Of a DNA stretch of 64,000 bases, positions 26,399 through 34,096 are shown one piece after another (position 1 is the first letter of the stretch; every line of letters starts with the position of its first letter). Made by a program: the position numbers and the translations under genes. Source of the stretch: Microbacterium sp. Leaf288 (GTDB lineage: Bacteria; Actinomycetota; Actinomycetes; Actinomycetales; Microbacteriaceae); the NCBI RefSeq assembly GCF_001422925.1, contig NZ_LMNI01000015.1, forward strand, positions 1-64,000, in the 5' to 3' direction. The notes under the pieces were generated by a model. That model was given only the letters and a program-made list of their open reading frames with translations, was not told where the DNA came from and searched no databases.

Positions 26399-27372
26399 CG
26401 CGTGCTGCTCCCTGGGCGCCAGATCAACATGATTGCGGTGATTGCCACGGCGAGCATGACGATGAGATAGACGGTTCCCATGGCGCTGGCGAGCCCAGGG
26501 TCGCCGAAACGTGTCATGGTCCGGTAGATGAGAAGGCTGAGGGTGGTCGTGCTGCCCTGTGGGCCGCCGTCCGTCTGGATCAGGATGATGTCGAATGCTC
26601 GAGCGGCGTCGATTCCACGGATGATCAGCGCGACGGCGATCACGGGTCGCAGCAGCGGGATGATGATGCTGAACAGGATCCTCGGGTAGCGGGCACCGTC
26701 GATGCGGGCTGCTTCGATCACGTCGCCCGGGATGTTCTGCAAGCCGGCGAACAGCACCAGTGTGATGAACGACGTCGTGAGCCAGATGTCCGGGATCGCG
26801 ACGGAGAACAGCGCGATGTTCGGATCACTCAGCCAGTGGATCTGATCCGGGCTCGAGAGGAGGTGCGCCTCGTAGAGCAACTGGTTGACGATGCCGAAGT
26901 TGTCGATGAGGAGGAACCGCCACAGCAGTCCAGCGACGACGGGCGCGATCATGAGCGGGTACATGAAGGCGGTGCGGAACACCGCGGACCGTTGACCGAG
27001 CGCCGTGAACAGCAGCGCGACGGCCAGCCCGAGCACGAACTCGGCGCCGACCACGAAGACGGTGTACACGATCGTGCGGATCGATGCGGACTGGAACGCT
27101 TCTGACGCGAACGCGGTCACGTAGTTCGCGAAACCCACGAACTCGCGTGGGGCACCCGCGAACGGTGAGATCTCGAAGAAGCTGTCGTAGACGAACCGGA
27201 TGAGGGGCCAGAGGACGAAGGCGGCCAGGAACAGCGCGGCCGGCGCCATGAGCAGCAGCGCGAACCGGCGGTCGCCGCGTTCCTTGCTGACATGCCGACA
27301 GGTGTGTCGGGTCCCCCGCGTCGGGGCGGCCGAGGCCGCCCCGACGCGGGTGGGAGAAGTTATTGTCTCCAT
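26395..27372 (-). CDS. Sugar ABC transporter permease (MalF type)
   Basis: 325 aa with six membrane segments and EAA loop EAARIDGARYPRILFSIIIPLL. The ATG at 27372 has AGGAAG upstream. The N-terminal 38 or so residues before the first membrane segment are low-complexity, and their DNA holds a 16-bp perfect hairpin (27315-27350). No in-frame start lies between the hairpin and the conserved part. Confidence 0.9.
   Translation of the reverse strand: METITSPTRVGAASAAPTRGTRHTCRHVSKERGDRRFALLLMAPAALFLAAFVLWPLIRFVYDSFFEISPFAGAPREFVGFANYVTAFASEAFQSASIRTIVYTVFVVGAEFVLGLAVALLFTALGQRSAVFRTAFMYPLMIAPVVAGLLWRFLLIDNFGIVNQLLYEAHLLSSPDQIHWLSDPNIALFSVAIPDIWLTTSFITLVLFAGLQNIPGDVIEAARIDGARYPRILFSIIIPLLRPVIAVALIIRGIDAARAFDIILIQTDGGPQGSTTTLSLLIYRTMTRFGDPGLASAMGTVYLIVMLAVAITAIMLIWRPGSSTR
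27315..27350. other. Strong hairpin inside the permease 5' coding region
   Basis: A 16-bp perfect, GC-rich stem with a 4-nt loop (27315-27330 with 27335-27350). It lies about 50 bp after the solute-binding-protein stop and inside the first codons of the next gene. Such hairpins commonly raise binding-protein levels over permease levels, but are normally between genes. Confidence 0.6.
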
Positions 27373-27396
27373 GGAGTGCTTCCTGAAAGGGACCGT

Positions 27397-28716
27397 CTAC
27401 TCGACGATCGACTCGATCTGGGACTTCGCGTCCGACAGCAGCTGCGCGGTATCCGCCCCAGGCTCGACGGCCTTCTGGAGCATCGGGATCAGCACCGAGT
27501 CGACGATCTCCTGCCACTGCGGGGTCGCGGGCCGCGGCAATGACTGGGGGGCCTCCAGCGTCGCTACGAGCGCGGGGTAATTCTCGAATCCGGCTTCAGC
27601 CTCTTTGCTCTCGAAGGCGCTCTTACGGGCGACGAGCCCGAGGGAGGTGTCGGCCGAGAGATCGTTGTGCTCGTATGCGAACTGGATGAAGTCCTTCGCG
27701 GCGTCCTGCTTGTCTCCAGATGCCGGAACGGAGAGGTACCAGGCTCCGGGAACTCCGGCCACTCCGCCGGACCCGCCGATCATGGGCGCGACGCCGATCT
27801 GGTCCTTGATGGGTGAGTCGTCCGGCGTCTGCCGGTAGGCGTGGCCCCAGAACCGCATCATCGCGAGCTTGCCCTGGTAGAAGAGGTTTTGCGCTCCAGC
27901 CCAGTCCAGTTGTGCCGCTCCGGAAGGAGCGTAGGGAAGGAGACTCACGTAGAAGTCCAGTGCCTCTTTGTGCTCGGCATCATCGATCGTCACCTCGCCA
28001 GCGTCGGCATCCAACACCATGCTCTCTTCGCCGGCCTGAGACACGGTCGCCAACCACTCCGTCTCGACCGCACCCTTCACGTCGGTGCCGTACAGATCGA
28101 TCGCACCGTCGCCATCGGTGTCGCGGGTGAAGAACTCTGCGATATCGCGGTACTGCTCCCAGGTCGTCGGGGCGGCCAGCGCGTACCCGTACTCTGCCTC
28201 GAAGTCGGCCATGTTGGCGGGGTCCTCGAACAGATCCGTCCGGTAGAACAGGATCTCCGAGTTCGTCCAGACGGGCATGCCAACGAAGGTCCCGTCCACC
28301 TGCGCTTCGCTGACCAGTCCACCGAACAGGTCCGACTCGACTTCATCGGTGTACAGATCATCGAGGGGCGCCAGCCCGGGGGCGAATGCGGGCAGCCAGA
28401 TCGCATCGAGCGCCGCGACATCGAACGATGGCTCTCCGGCCTGCAGCTCCGACGAGATCCGGTCGTACAGCCCTGCGTACGGCAACTCCACCAGAGTCAC
28501 CTCGGTGCCCGTCTCTTCTTCATAGAGATCAGCGATCGGCTGCAGCTCAGCCTTGCCGCCTCCCTCGACGACAACATTCAGACCAGCGCTGTCGGATGCG
28601 TCGTCTCCGCCGCCTCCGGCGCCGCAGCCGCTGAGAGCAAGAGCAGCTGCACTCACCGCTGCTGTCGCGACCAGGGCGCGGCGCGCGCGCCCGGTCAGTT
28701 GCATGCGAAGCTTCAT
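27397..28716 (-). CDS. Sugar ABC transporter substrate-binding lipoprotein
   Basis: 439 aa. The signal sequence ends in lipobox ALSGC, then GAGGGGDD. The mature part is a family 1 solute-binding protein: FDVAALDAIWLPAFAPGLAPLDDL, AQNLFYQGKLAMMRFWGHAYRQ, GGVAGVPGAWYLSVPA. First gene of the seven-gene fructan operon and its probable specificity determinant. The start at 28716 was chosen because the upstream open frame runs through the palindromic operator. Confidence 0.91.
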   Translation of the reverse strand: MKLRMQLTGRARRALVATAAVSAAALALSGCGAGGGGDDASDSAGLNVVVEGGGKAELQPIADLYEEETGTEVTLVELPYAGLYDRISSELQAGEPSFDVAALDAIWLPAFAPGLAPLDDLYTDEVESDLFGGLVSEAQVDGTFVGMPVWTNSEILFYRTDLFEDPANMADFEAEYGYALAAPTTWEQYRDIAEFFTRDTDGDGAIDLYGTDVKGAVETEWLATVSQAGEESMVLDADAGEVTIDDAEHKEALDFYVSLLPYAPSGAAQLDWAGAQNLFYQGKLAMMRFWGHAYRQTPDDSPIKDQIGVAPMIGGSGGVAGVPGAWYLSVPASGDKQDAAKDFIQFAYEHNDLSADTSLGLVARKSAFESKEAEAGFENYPALVATLEAPQSLPRPATPQWQEIVDSVLIPMLQKAVEPGADTAQLLSDAKSQIESIVE

Positions 28717-28762
28717 CACTTCGACTCCATTCGTTGATGTGTGGTCAGGGTTGGAACTTGGT

Positions 28763-28791
28763 GCCAATACGATTTGCCAAATCGTCTTGGC
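28763..28791. promoter_or_regulatory. LacI-type operator of the fructan operon
   Basis: A perfect 17-bp palindrome ACGATTTG-C-CAAATCGT (28769-28785), with flanks that extend the symmetry to 29 bp with one mismatch pair. It lies 47 bp upstream of the binding-protein start and is the best candidate site for the LacI protein encoded at 23077. Confidence 0.72.
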
Positions 28792-28936
28792 ATGAGAATA
28801 GCCGCCGAACTTGGAGGCGTCAAGACGACGATCTCGACCACAGGTGTCCGCGGAGGGACGCGCGGAGCCGGTGAACACTCGCCAGTAAGCGCCTCCGCGC
28901 CCAGCAACCTCGGCCAAGGCCATCGCGTGTCGCGTC

Positions 28937-29269
28937 TTGGTCGCGCCCTATCGACCAATGCGCCGTCGGCGGCTCGGCCGCTACCGAACGGCGAGGATCA
29001 GTCGGTCGAACGGTCGCGTCCGCGACGGAATCCGCGTCGCGACCGTCCACCCGAATGGGTCGATCAATGCACGCGGCACGATCTTCAAGTGCAGCTACCC
29101 GATGCGCGGGAAAGACGTCGACCTCGCGTGCGAAGCCGGCGGCATCATGATCTTCGACGACCGCGGCACGCCCGTCGCCGAGCACAACTGGCCAGCGCGA
29201 GGCGTCACCTACATCAGCAACGTCAAGCCCCGAGGCCCCAAGAGCAGGAGGTGTCACCGATGTCGTTGA
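28937..29269 (+). pseudogene. Transposase C-terminal remnant (IS481-like)
   Basis: The frame encodes a segment DGIRVATVHPNGSINARG, CSYPMRGKDVDLACEAGG, IMIFDDRGTPVAEHNWPARG that resembles the small beta domain at the C-terminus of DDE transposases of the IS481/IS3 type. No DDE catalytic core is present upstream, so it is a fragment. It sits at the right end of island 2, between the operator and the att site, and suggests past insertion and decay there. Family call by eye. Confidence 0.4.
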
Positions 29270-29454
29270 CACCCTGCGGTTGGCCGGATGCCCACGGTAG
29301 GGACGGCGGATCACAGCCGCCCGTGCCCGCGTGCGATCAGCGGCATGATCTCAGACTCGCGGAATTCCGCGGACCGAGGCGGAAGATCCGTTCGATGAAG
29401 CCCGGCAACCGGCCGCGGAGGATCGCCTCTGAGGCGGTGGAATCGCGGCAAAAT

Positions 29455-29473
29455 GTGGGCGCGGTGTGGGCAC
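29455..29473. repeat. Paired arm-type repeats, right end of island 2
   Basis: GTGGGCGC (29455-29462) and GTGGGCAC (29466-29473), 11 bp apart, 47 bp before att core C. A CGCGGAATTCCGCG palindrome lies farther in, at 29358-29371. Confidence 0.55.
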
Positions 29474-29491
29474 TCAGCGGTTACGCAAATG

Positions 29492-29520
29492 GAAAAACCC
29501 CTGACAATCAGGGGTTTTTC
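29492..29520. terminator. tRNA-Ser terminator
   Basis: A 13-bp stem with 3-nt loop, flanked by A5 and T5 tracts, immediately after the tRNA on the minus strand. It would work as an intrinsic terminator in both directions. Confidence 0.85.
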
Positions 29521-29547
29521 TGGCGGTGACGGTGGGATTTGAACCCA
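29521..29547 (-). repeat. Attachment-site core copy C (within tRNA-Ser)
   Basis: The 27 bp shared exactly with 2674-2700 and 20456-20482. This copy restores the functional tRNA 3' end and forms the right boundary of island 2. Confidence 0.88.
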
Positions 29548-29611
29548 CGGTAGGGGGTTACCCTACACAACTTTTCGAGAGTTGCACCTTCGGCCGCTCG
29601 GACACGTCACC
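29521..29611 (-). tRNA. tRNA-Ser(CGA)
   Basis: A complete class II tRNA: acceptor GGTGACG/CGTCACC, G73 and encoded CCA, anticodon stem CAACT/AGTTG around loop CTCGAAA (anticodon CGA, reads UCG), long variable arm GTAGGGTAACCCCCTAC, and T-arm GGGTTCAAATCCC. Its 3' end is the attachment site for the two islands, and the gene is left intact by the insertions. Confidence 0.96.
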
Positions 29612-29729
29612 GCCGACAAGCTTACGACACGTCGGCGGATGCTGCGAATCGGCGCCTTCCCCACTCCGCCGGCAGCATCGAGCAGAAGCGACGGCCGCCG
29701 TGTCGCCGTGTCGGTCTAGCGTGGGAATC

Positions 29730-31139
29730 GTGACCGACGAGCACCCGGGCGAGGCGCCGACATCCGTCACAGGCCGCATGGCCACGACGCAGCGGTACGT
29801 GCTCTGGATCGCGGTGCTCGCGTCGTTCGTGGCCTTCCTCGACGGCACGATCGTCAACGTCGCACTGCCGGCGATCAGTGAGGAGCTCGGCGGCGGCATC
29901 ACGACGCAGCAGTGGGTCGTCGACGCCTACCTCATCACCCTCGGGGCGCTGATCCTCGTGGCGGGATCCGTGAGCGATGCCTACGGTCGGGTGCTGGTGC
30001 TGCGCATCGGGCTCATCGGGTTCGGCATCGCCTCCCTCGCGATCGCCGCGGCTCCGACCGCGGAGTTCCTCATCGTCGCGCGGGGGTTCCAGGGCGCGGC
30101 CGGTGCGTTCCTCGTGCCGAGCTCGCTCGCGCTCATCACGTCGAACTTCAGCGGCTCGGCGCAGAGCCGCGCCATCGGCATCTGGACCGCCATGACCACG
30201 TCCGCCATGATCGTCGGCCCGCTGATCGGCGGCATCCTGGTCGACTTCGTGTCGTGGCGCTGGGCGTTCCTCATCAACGTCGTGCCGATCGGCGTCACGC
30301 TCATGCTGCTGGCGCGCGGCGGCTTCCACGACACCCGGCATCCCGATTCCTCGATCGACTGGATCGGCGCGGCGCTGTGCACCTTCGGTCTCGGCGGCAT
30401 GGTCTACGCCCTCATCGAGCAGCCGGACCAGGGCTGGGGATCCCCCGCGATCTGGGTGCCGCTCGCCCTCGGCGCGGTGCTGTTCGTCGCGTTCGTGCTG
30501 CGGCAGCGCACGGTGCGGCATCCGATCCTGCCGCTCGATCTGTTCCGGGTGCGCAACTTCTGGACCGGCAACGTCGCGACGACCTTCATCTACGGGGCGC
30601 TGGCACTCAACGGACTCGTCGTGGTCGTGTACCTGCAGGAGGGCGCCGGACTCTCCGCGACGCTGGCGGGGCTCGCGAGCCTGCCGATGACGATCCTGAT
30701 GATCCTCTTCAGCTCGCGTGCCGGAGCGCTCAGCGGGAGGTGGGGTCCGCGGTTCTTCATGACTGTCGGACCGATCACGATGGGGATCGGCGCTCTACTC
30801 CTGCTCACCGTCGGCACGGACTTCTCCTATTGGTGGCAGGTGCTGCCGAGCATGATCGTGATGGGCGCGGGCCTCGCGCTCACGGTGGCTCCGCTCACCT
30901 CGGCGATCCTCGGGGCGATCGGCCCCGAGCGCTCGGGCATCGCCTCCGCCGTCAACAACGCGGTGGCGCGCGTCGCAGGACTGATCGCCATCGCCCTGCT
31001 CGCCACCATCGTCGGCGGCGCGCTCGACCTCGACGGCTTCCACCGGTCGGCCATCGTCACGGCCGTGCTCATGATCGCCGGCGGGATCACCTCGTTCTTC
31101 GGGATCCGCAATCCCGAGCGCCCACCCAAGGATGCATAG
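29730..31139 (+). CDS. DHA2-family MFS exporter
   Basis: 469 aa with about 14 membrane segments. DHA2 marks: FVAFLDGTIVNVALPAI with the segment-1 Asp, SVSDAYGRVLVLR, and GIWTAMTTSAMIVGPLIGGILVD (motif C region). The frame opens inside the tRNA, so a later start is needed: GTG at 29730 is preceded by TAGCGT 7 bp upstream, fitting a leaderless transcript. ATG at 29778 (MATTQRYV) is the alternative. Drug or metabolite efflux; substrate unknown. It is just outside the islands. Confidence 0.88.
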   Translation: MTDEHPGEAPTSVTGRMATTQRYVLWIAVLASFVAFLDGTIVNVALPAISEELGGGITTQQWVVDAYLITLGALILVAGSVSDAYGRVLVLRIGLIGFGIASLAIAAAPTAEFLIVARGFQGAAGAFLVPSSLALITSNFSGSAQSRAIGIWTAMTTSAMIVGPLIGGILVDFVSWRWAFLINVVPIGVTLMLLARGGFHDTRHPDSSIDWIGAALCTFGLGGMVYALIEQPDQGWGSPAIWVPLALGAVLFVAFVLRQRTVRHPILPLDLFRVRNFWTGNVATTFIYGALALNGLVVVVYLQEGAGLSATLAGLASLPMTILMILFSSRAGALSGRWGPRFFMTVGPITMGIGALLLLTVGTDFSYWWQVLPSMIVMGAGLALTVAPLTSAILGAIGPERSGIASAVNNAVARVAGLIAIALLATIVGGALDLDGFHRSAIVTAVLMIAGGITSFFGIRNPERPPKDA

Positions 31140-31191
31140 ACCCGGCGATCCACGCTGGCCCGAGGCACGGGCACACTGCAAGACTGGCCGC

Positions 31192-32145
31192 ATGGCCGTC
31201 ATCGAGAACTCGAAAGTCACCATCGTCGGAGCCGGCAGCGTCGGCTCGAGCGCCGCGTATGCCGCGCTCATCCGCGGTTCCGCCCGCCACGTCGCCCTCT
31301 ACGACATCGCCACCCAGAAGGTCGAGGCCGAGGTGCTCGACCTCGCACACGGCACGCAGTTCACGGGCACGAGCGACATCATCGGCGGCAGCGATCTGTC
31401 GGTGGTCGAGGGTTCGCACGTGGTCGTGATCACAGCGGGCGCCAAGCAGAACCCGGGCCAGACGCGCATCGAGCTCGCCGGCGTGAACGCCGGGATCATG
31501 AAGAAGATGATGCCGCAGCTGCTCAGCGTCGCGCCCGACGCGGTCTACGTCATCGTCACGAACCCCTGCGACGTGCTCACGGTCCTCGCGCAGGAGGAGA
31601 CCGGCCTGCCGCCCGAGCGCATCTTCGCCTCGGGCACCGTGCTCGACACGTCGCGGCTGCGCTGGAAGCTCGCCGAGCGCGCGGGCGTCTCGACCTCGAG
31701 CGTGCACGCGTACATCGTCGGCGAACACGGCGACACCGAGTTCCCGCTGTGGTCGAAGGCGACCATCGGCACCGTTCCGATCCTCGAATGGGTCACGCCT
31801 GGCGGCGACCGCCTGTCCGTCGAGGAGCTCGACCAGATCGCCATCGACGTGCGAGACGCCGCCTACAAGGTGATCCAGGGCAAGGGGGCGACGAACTACG
31901 CGATCGGCCTGTCGAGCGCGCGCATCATCGAGGCCATCCTGGGCGATGAGCGCGCGGTCATGCCCGTCTCGCCGGTGCTGCGCGACTTCCACGGCGTCGA
32001 CGGCGTGGCGCTGTCGGTGCCCTCGGTCGTGAGCGCGGCCGGTGCCGTGCCGATCCGCGAGACGCAGTTCGACCACCAGGAGCTCGAGCTGTTCCACGCC
32101 TCCGCCGACGCACTGAAGCAGGTGGCCGACTCGCTGCGCGGCTGA
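31192..32145 (+). CDS. ldh: L-lactate dehydrogenase
   Basis: 317 aa. NAD-binding GAGSVGSSAAYA at residues 12-23, the NPCDVLT loop, and catalytic His in GEHGDTEFPLWS. The active-site loop GAKQNPGQTRIELAGVN has Gln before the Arg, which points to lactate rather than malate dehydrogenase. It reduces pyruvate to L-lactate with NADH. The start at 31192 (MAVIENSKV) fits family alignments; the gene stands alone. Confidence 0.93.
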   Translation: MAVIENSKVTIVGAGSVGSSAAYAALIRGSARHVALYDIATQKVEAEVLDLAHGTQFTGTSDIIGGSDLSVVEGSHVVVITAGAKQNPGQTRIELAGVNAGIMKKMMPQLLSVAPDAVYVIVTNPCDVLTVLAQEETGLPPERIFASGTVLDTSRLRWKLAERAGVSTSSVHAYIVGEHGDTEFPLWSKATIGTVPILEWVTPGGDRLSVEELDQIAIDVRDAAYKVIQGKGATNYAIGLSSARIIEAILGDERAVMPVSPVLRDFHGVDGVALSVPSVVSAAGAVPIRETQFDHQELELFHASADALKQVADSLRG

Positions 32146-32149
32146 GCTC

Positions 32150-32311
32150 TCACTCGATCGCGGAGGGCGACCGCCGCCCGCGGGCGGAACCGGGCTCCCG
32201 TGAGGAGTCCGATGTCCGCCCGCGGGCCGTCGCGAGGAGACTGGCGATGATGGTTGCCGCCAGGGACAGGATCACGAACAGGAGCGGCCACACGTCCGAA
32301 GGCTCGGTCAC
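32150..32311 (-). CDS. Small membrane protein coupled to the APC permease
   Basis: 53 aa starting at a GTG that overlaps the permease stop codon (GTGA), so translation is probably coupled. It has one hydrophobic segment (PLLFVILSLAATIIASLLAT) and a basic, Ser/Arg-rich tail. It could be a small accessory subunit of the transporter, as seen with some other secondary transporters, but no homology is recognised. Confidence 0.55.
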   Translation of the reverse strand: MTEPSDVWPLLFVILSLAATIIASLLATARGRTSDSSREPGSARGRRSPSAIE

Positions 32312-33906
32312 GAGACTCCGTGGCTCTCGGCGCGGGCGGTCGTGGCCCGAGCGTGCGCCGTGGTGGGGATGGGCGCGAGCACGATCGGGCCGTGTGCGCG
32401 CCGGCGCCACCAGAGGTAAGCGCCACCGATCGCGAGGCTGAGGCCGATCGTGATGAGCGCGCTCCACTGCAGCAGCGGCGAGTCGCCCTCGAGATCGTAG
32501 ATCTCGGGCCGCGGCCACACGAGGTTCACGATCATCGCGATCTGGAACGCGACGGCGACGGCGTTCACCGATACACCCCAGCGTCCGAGGGTGAACAACG
32601 GCTTGCCGTCCTCGTCGACGCCCGAGGGCAGGCCTCCGGTACGGCGCTGACGGATGCGGGCGATCAGCAGCGGGGCGGTCACGCCGAGGTACGCGATGTA
32701 GATCATCGCGATGCCGATGCTCGAGAGCGCCGTGAACAGCGCGGGCTGGCCGAAGTTCACGGCGAGTGCGATCGCGGCGCCCGCCCCCACCACCACCGAT
32801 GCCGTGATCGGAGTGCCGGTGCGCGGCGAGACGCGACCGATCGCGCGGTGGAACGGCAGGGCGCGCTCGCGCGACATCGAGAACATCATGCGTGCGCCGG
32901 CGGTCTGCACGGCGAGGGTGCACGCGAACACCGCGACCGCGACGGTGCACAGCATGAGGCGTCCACCGGTGTCGCCGAGGACGGCGGTGATGACGTACGA
33001 GAGTCCGTAGATCGCGAGGTTGCCGTCGGTGAGGCTGGGTGCGGCGAGCAGGGCGCCGACGATGAGGAGCGCGCCGCCGAGGCCGGAGAACACCAGCGCG
33101 CGCAGGATCGTCCGGGGCGTGGTGCGGCGCGGATTGTGGGTCTCTTCGGCCAGTTCGCTCGCCGAGTCGAAGCCGACCAGCACGTACGCGGCCATGAGCG
33201 ACGACGCGAGCCACGCGAACAGGTACGGCTCGGTGCCGACGCGGCCCTCGGTGGTGAGGAGGATCGACGGGTCGCGCTGCGGCAGCAGGAACAGGATCGC
33301 GATGAGCACGATCGCGCCGATGATCTCGACGACGACACCGAACGACGTGATCCGCGCCATGAGCCGCACGCTGAGGATGTTCACCGTGGTGGTCGCGGTG
33401 AGCATGATGATGCCGAGCACGATGGCGTTCGCCGCACCGGTCGGAGACGCGATCGATGGATCGGCGCCCGGGCCGCCGACGATCTGGAAGCCGTCCCAGA
33501 TCGCCGGGAGCACCGCCTGCACGGCGATCGCCGCGACGGCGACGGTGATGATCTGGCCGATCACCATCGTCCAGCCCGCCATCCAGCCGAAGACGGTGCC
33601 GGCCAGGCGGCTGGACCAGTGGAAGATCGCGCCCGAGATGGGCCACCGCGCCGAGAGCTGAGCGAAGTTGAGGGCGACCATCAGCTGACCGAGGAACACG
33701 GCCGGCCAGGTCCAGAAGAAGGCCGCTCCCCCGAGCCCGAAGCCGAGCGCGAAGAGCTGGAAGACGGTCGTGAGGATCGAGACGAACGAGAAGCCGGCAG
33801 CGAACGACGAGAACGAGCCCACCCCGCGGTGGAGCTCCTGCGTGTAACCGTGGTCGGTGTCGGCACCGGAGTCATGCAGCGAGGATCGGCGAGCGGTCAA
33901 TGCCAT
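32308..33906 (-). CDS. APC-superfamily permease (amino acid/choline transporter type)
   Basis: 532 aa with about 12 membrane segments: SFSSFAAGFSFVSILTTVFQLFALGFGLGG, GAIFHWSS, and GFDSASELAEETHNPRRTTPR, typical of the GABA-permease/ACT family. A TetR-type 22-bp palindrome (33962-33983) lies 55 bp upstream and closely matches one in front of the guanidine/urea-type operon, so it is probably co-regulated and may import guanidine or a related nitrogen compound. Substrate is inferred from regulation only. Confidence 0.87.
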   Translation of the reverse strand: MALTARRSSLHDSGADTDHGYTQELHRGVGSFSSFAAGFSFVSILTTVFQLFALGFGLGGAAFFWTWPAVFLGQLMVALNFAQLSARWPISGAIFHWSSRLAGTVFGWMAGWTMVIGQIITVAVAAIAVQAVLPAIWDGFQIVGGPGADPSIASPTGAANAIVLGIIMLTATTTVNILSVRLMARITSFGVVVEIIGAIVLIAILFLLPQRDPSILLTTEGRVGTEPYLFAWLASSLMAAYVLVGFDSASELAEETHNPRRTTPRTILRALVFSGLGGALLIVGALLAAPSLTDGNLAIYGLSYVITAVLGDTGGRLMLCTVAVAVFACTLAVQTAGARMMFSMSRERALPFHRAIGRVSPRTGTPITASVVVGAGAAIALAVNFGQPALFTALSSIGIAMIYIAYLGVTAPLLIARIRQRRTGGLPSGVDEDGKPLFTLGRWGVSVNAVAVAFQIAMIVNLVWPRPEIYDLEGDSPLLQWSALITIGLSLAIGGAYLWWRRRAHGPIVLAPIPTTAHARATTARAESHGVS

Positions 33907-33961
33907 GGCGGGCCCTTTCGGAGGTGGCGTGCTGATGCGTCCGGACAGGCGATGGAGCCCG

Positions 33962-33983
33962 ATACCTGTCAGGCGATAGTTAT
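33962..33983. promoter_or_regulatory. TetR-type operator, permease copy
   Basis: ATACCTGTC, three bases, CGATAGTTAT: an imperfect palindrome that matches 17 of 22 bases of the reverse complement of 41673-41694. It sits ahead of the APC permease. The remainder of 33907-34096 holds no gene. Confidence 0.65.
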
Positions 33984-34096
33984 CGTTGGTTCGAGTGTGA
34001 AGGCCCGCGATTCCACACCGATTGCCGCCCCGTTTCAGGCGTGTAACAGTGTTCCGGCCGTGGCCGGATGCGCGCCGGAGAGCCCTCGGAACGGGC

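Larger units (their letters stand above)
20456..29547. mobile_element. Genomic island 2 (tRNA-Ser att, fructan cargo, no integrase)
   Basis: Bounded by att core B (20456-20482) and by the intact tRNA-Ser 3' end (29521-29547). Paired 11-bp-spaced arm repeats lie inside both ends (20598/20609 and 29455/29466). The cargo is a single seven-gene minus-strand operon for an inulin-derived sugar, plus a transposase remnant at the right end. No integrase gene is visible. Confidence 0.72.
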
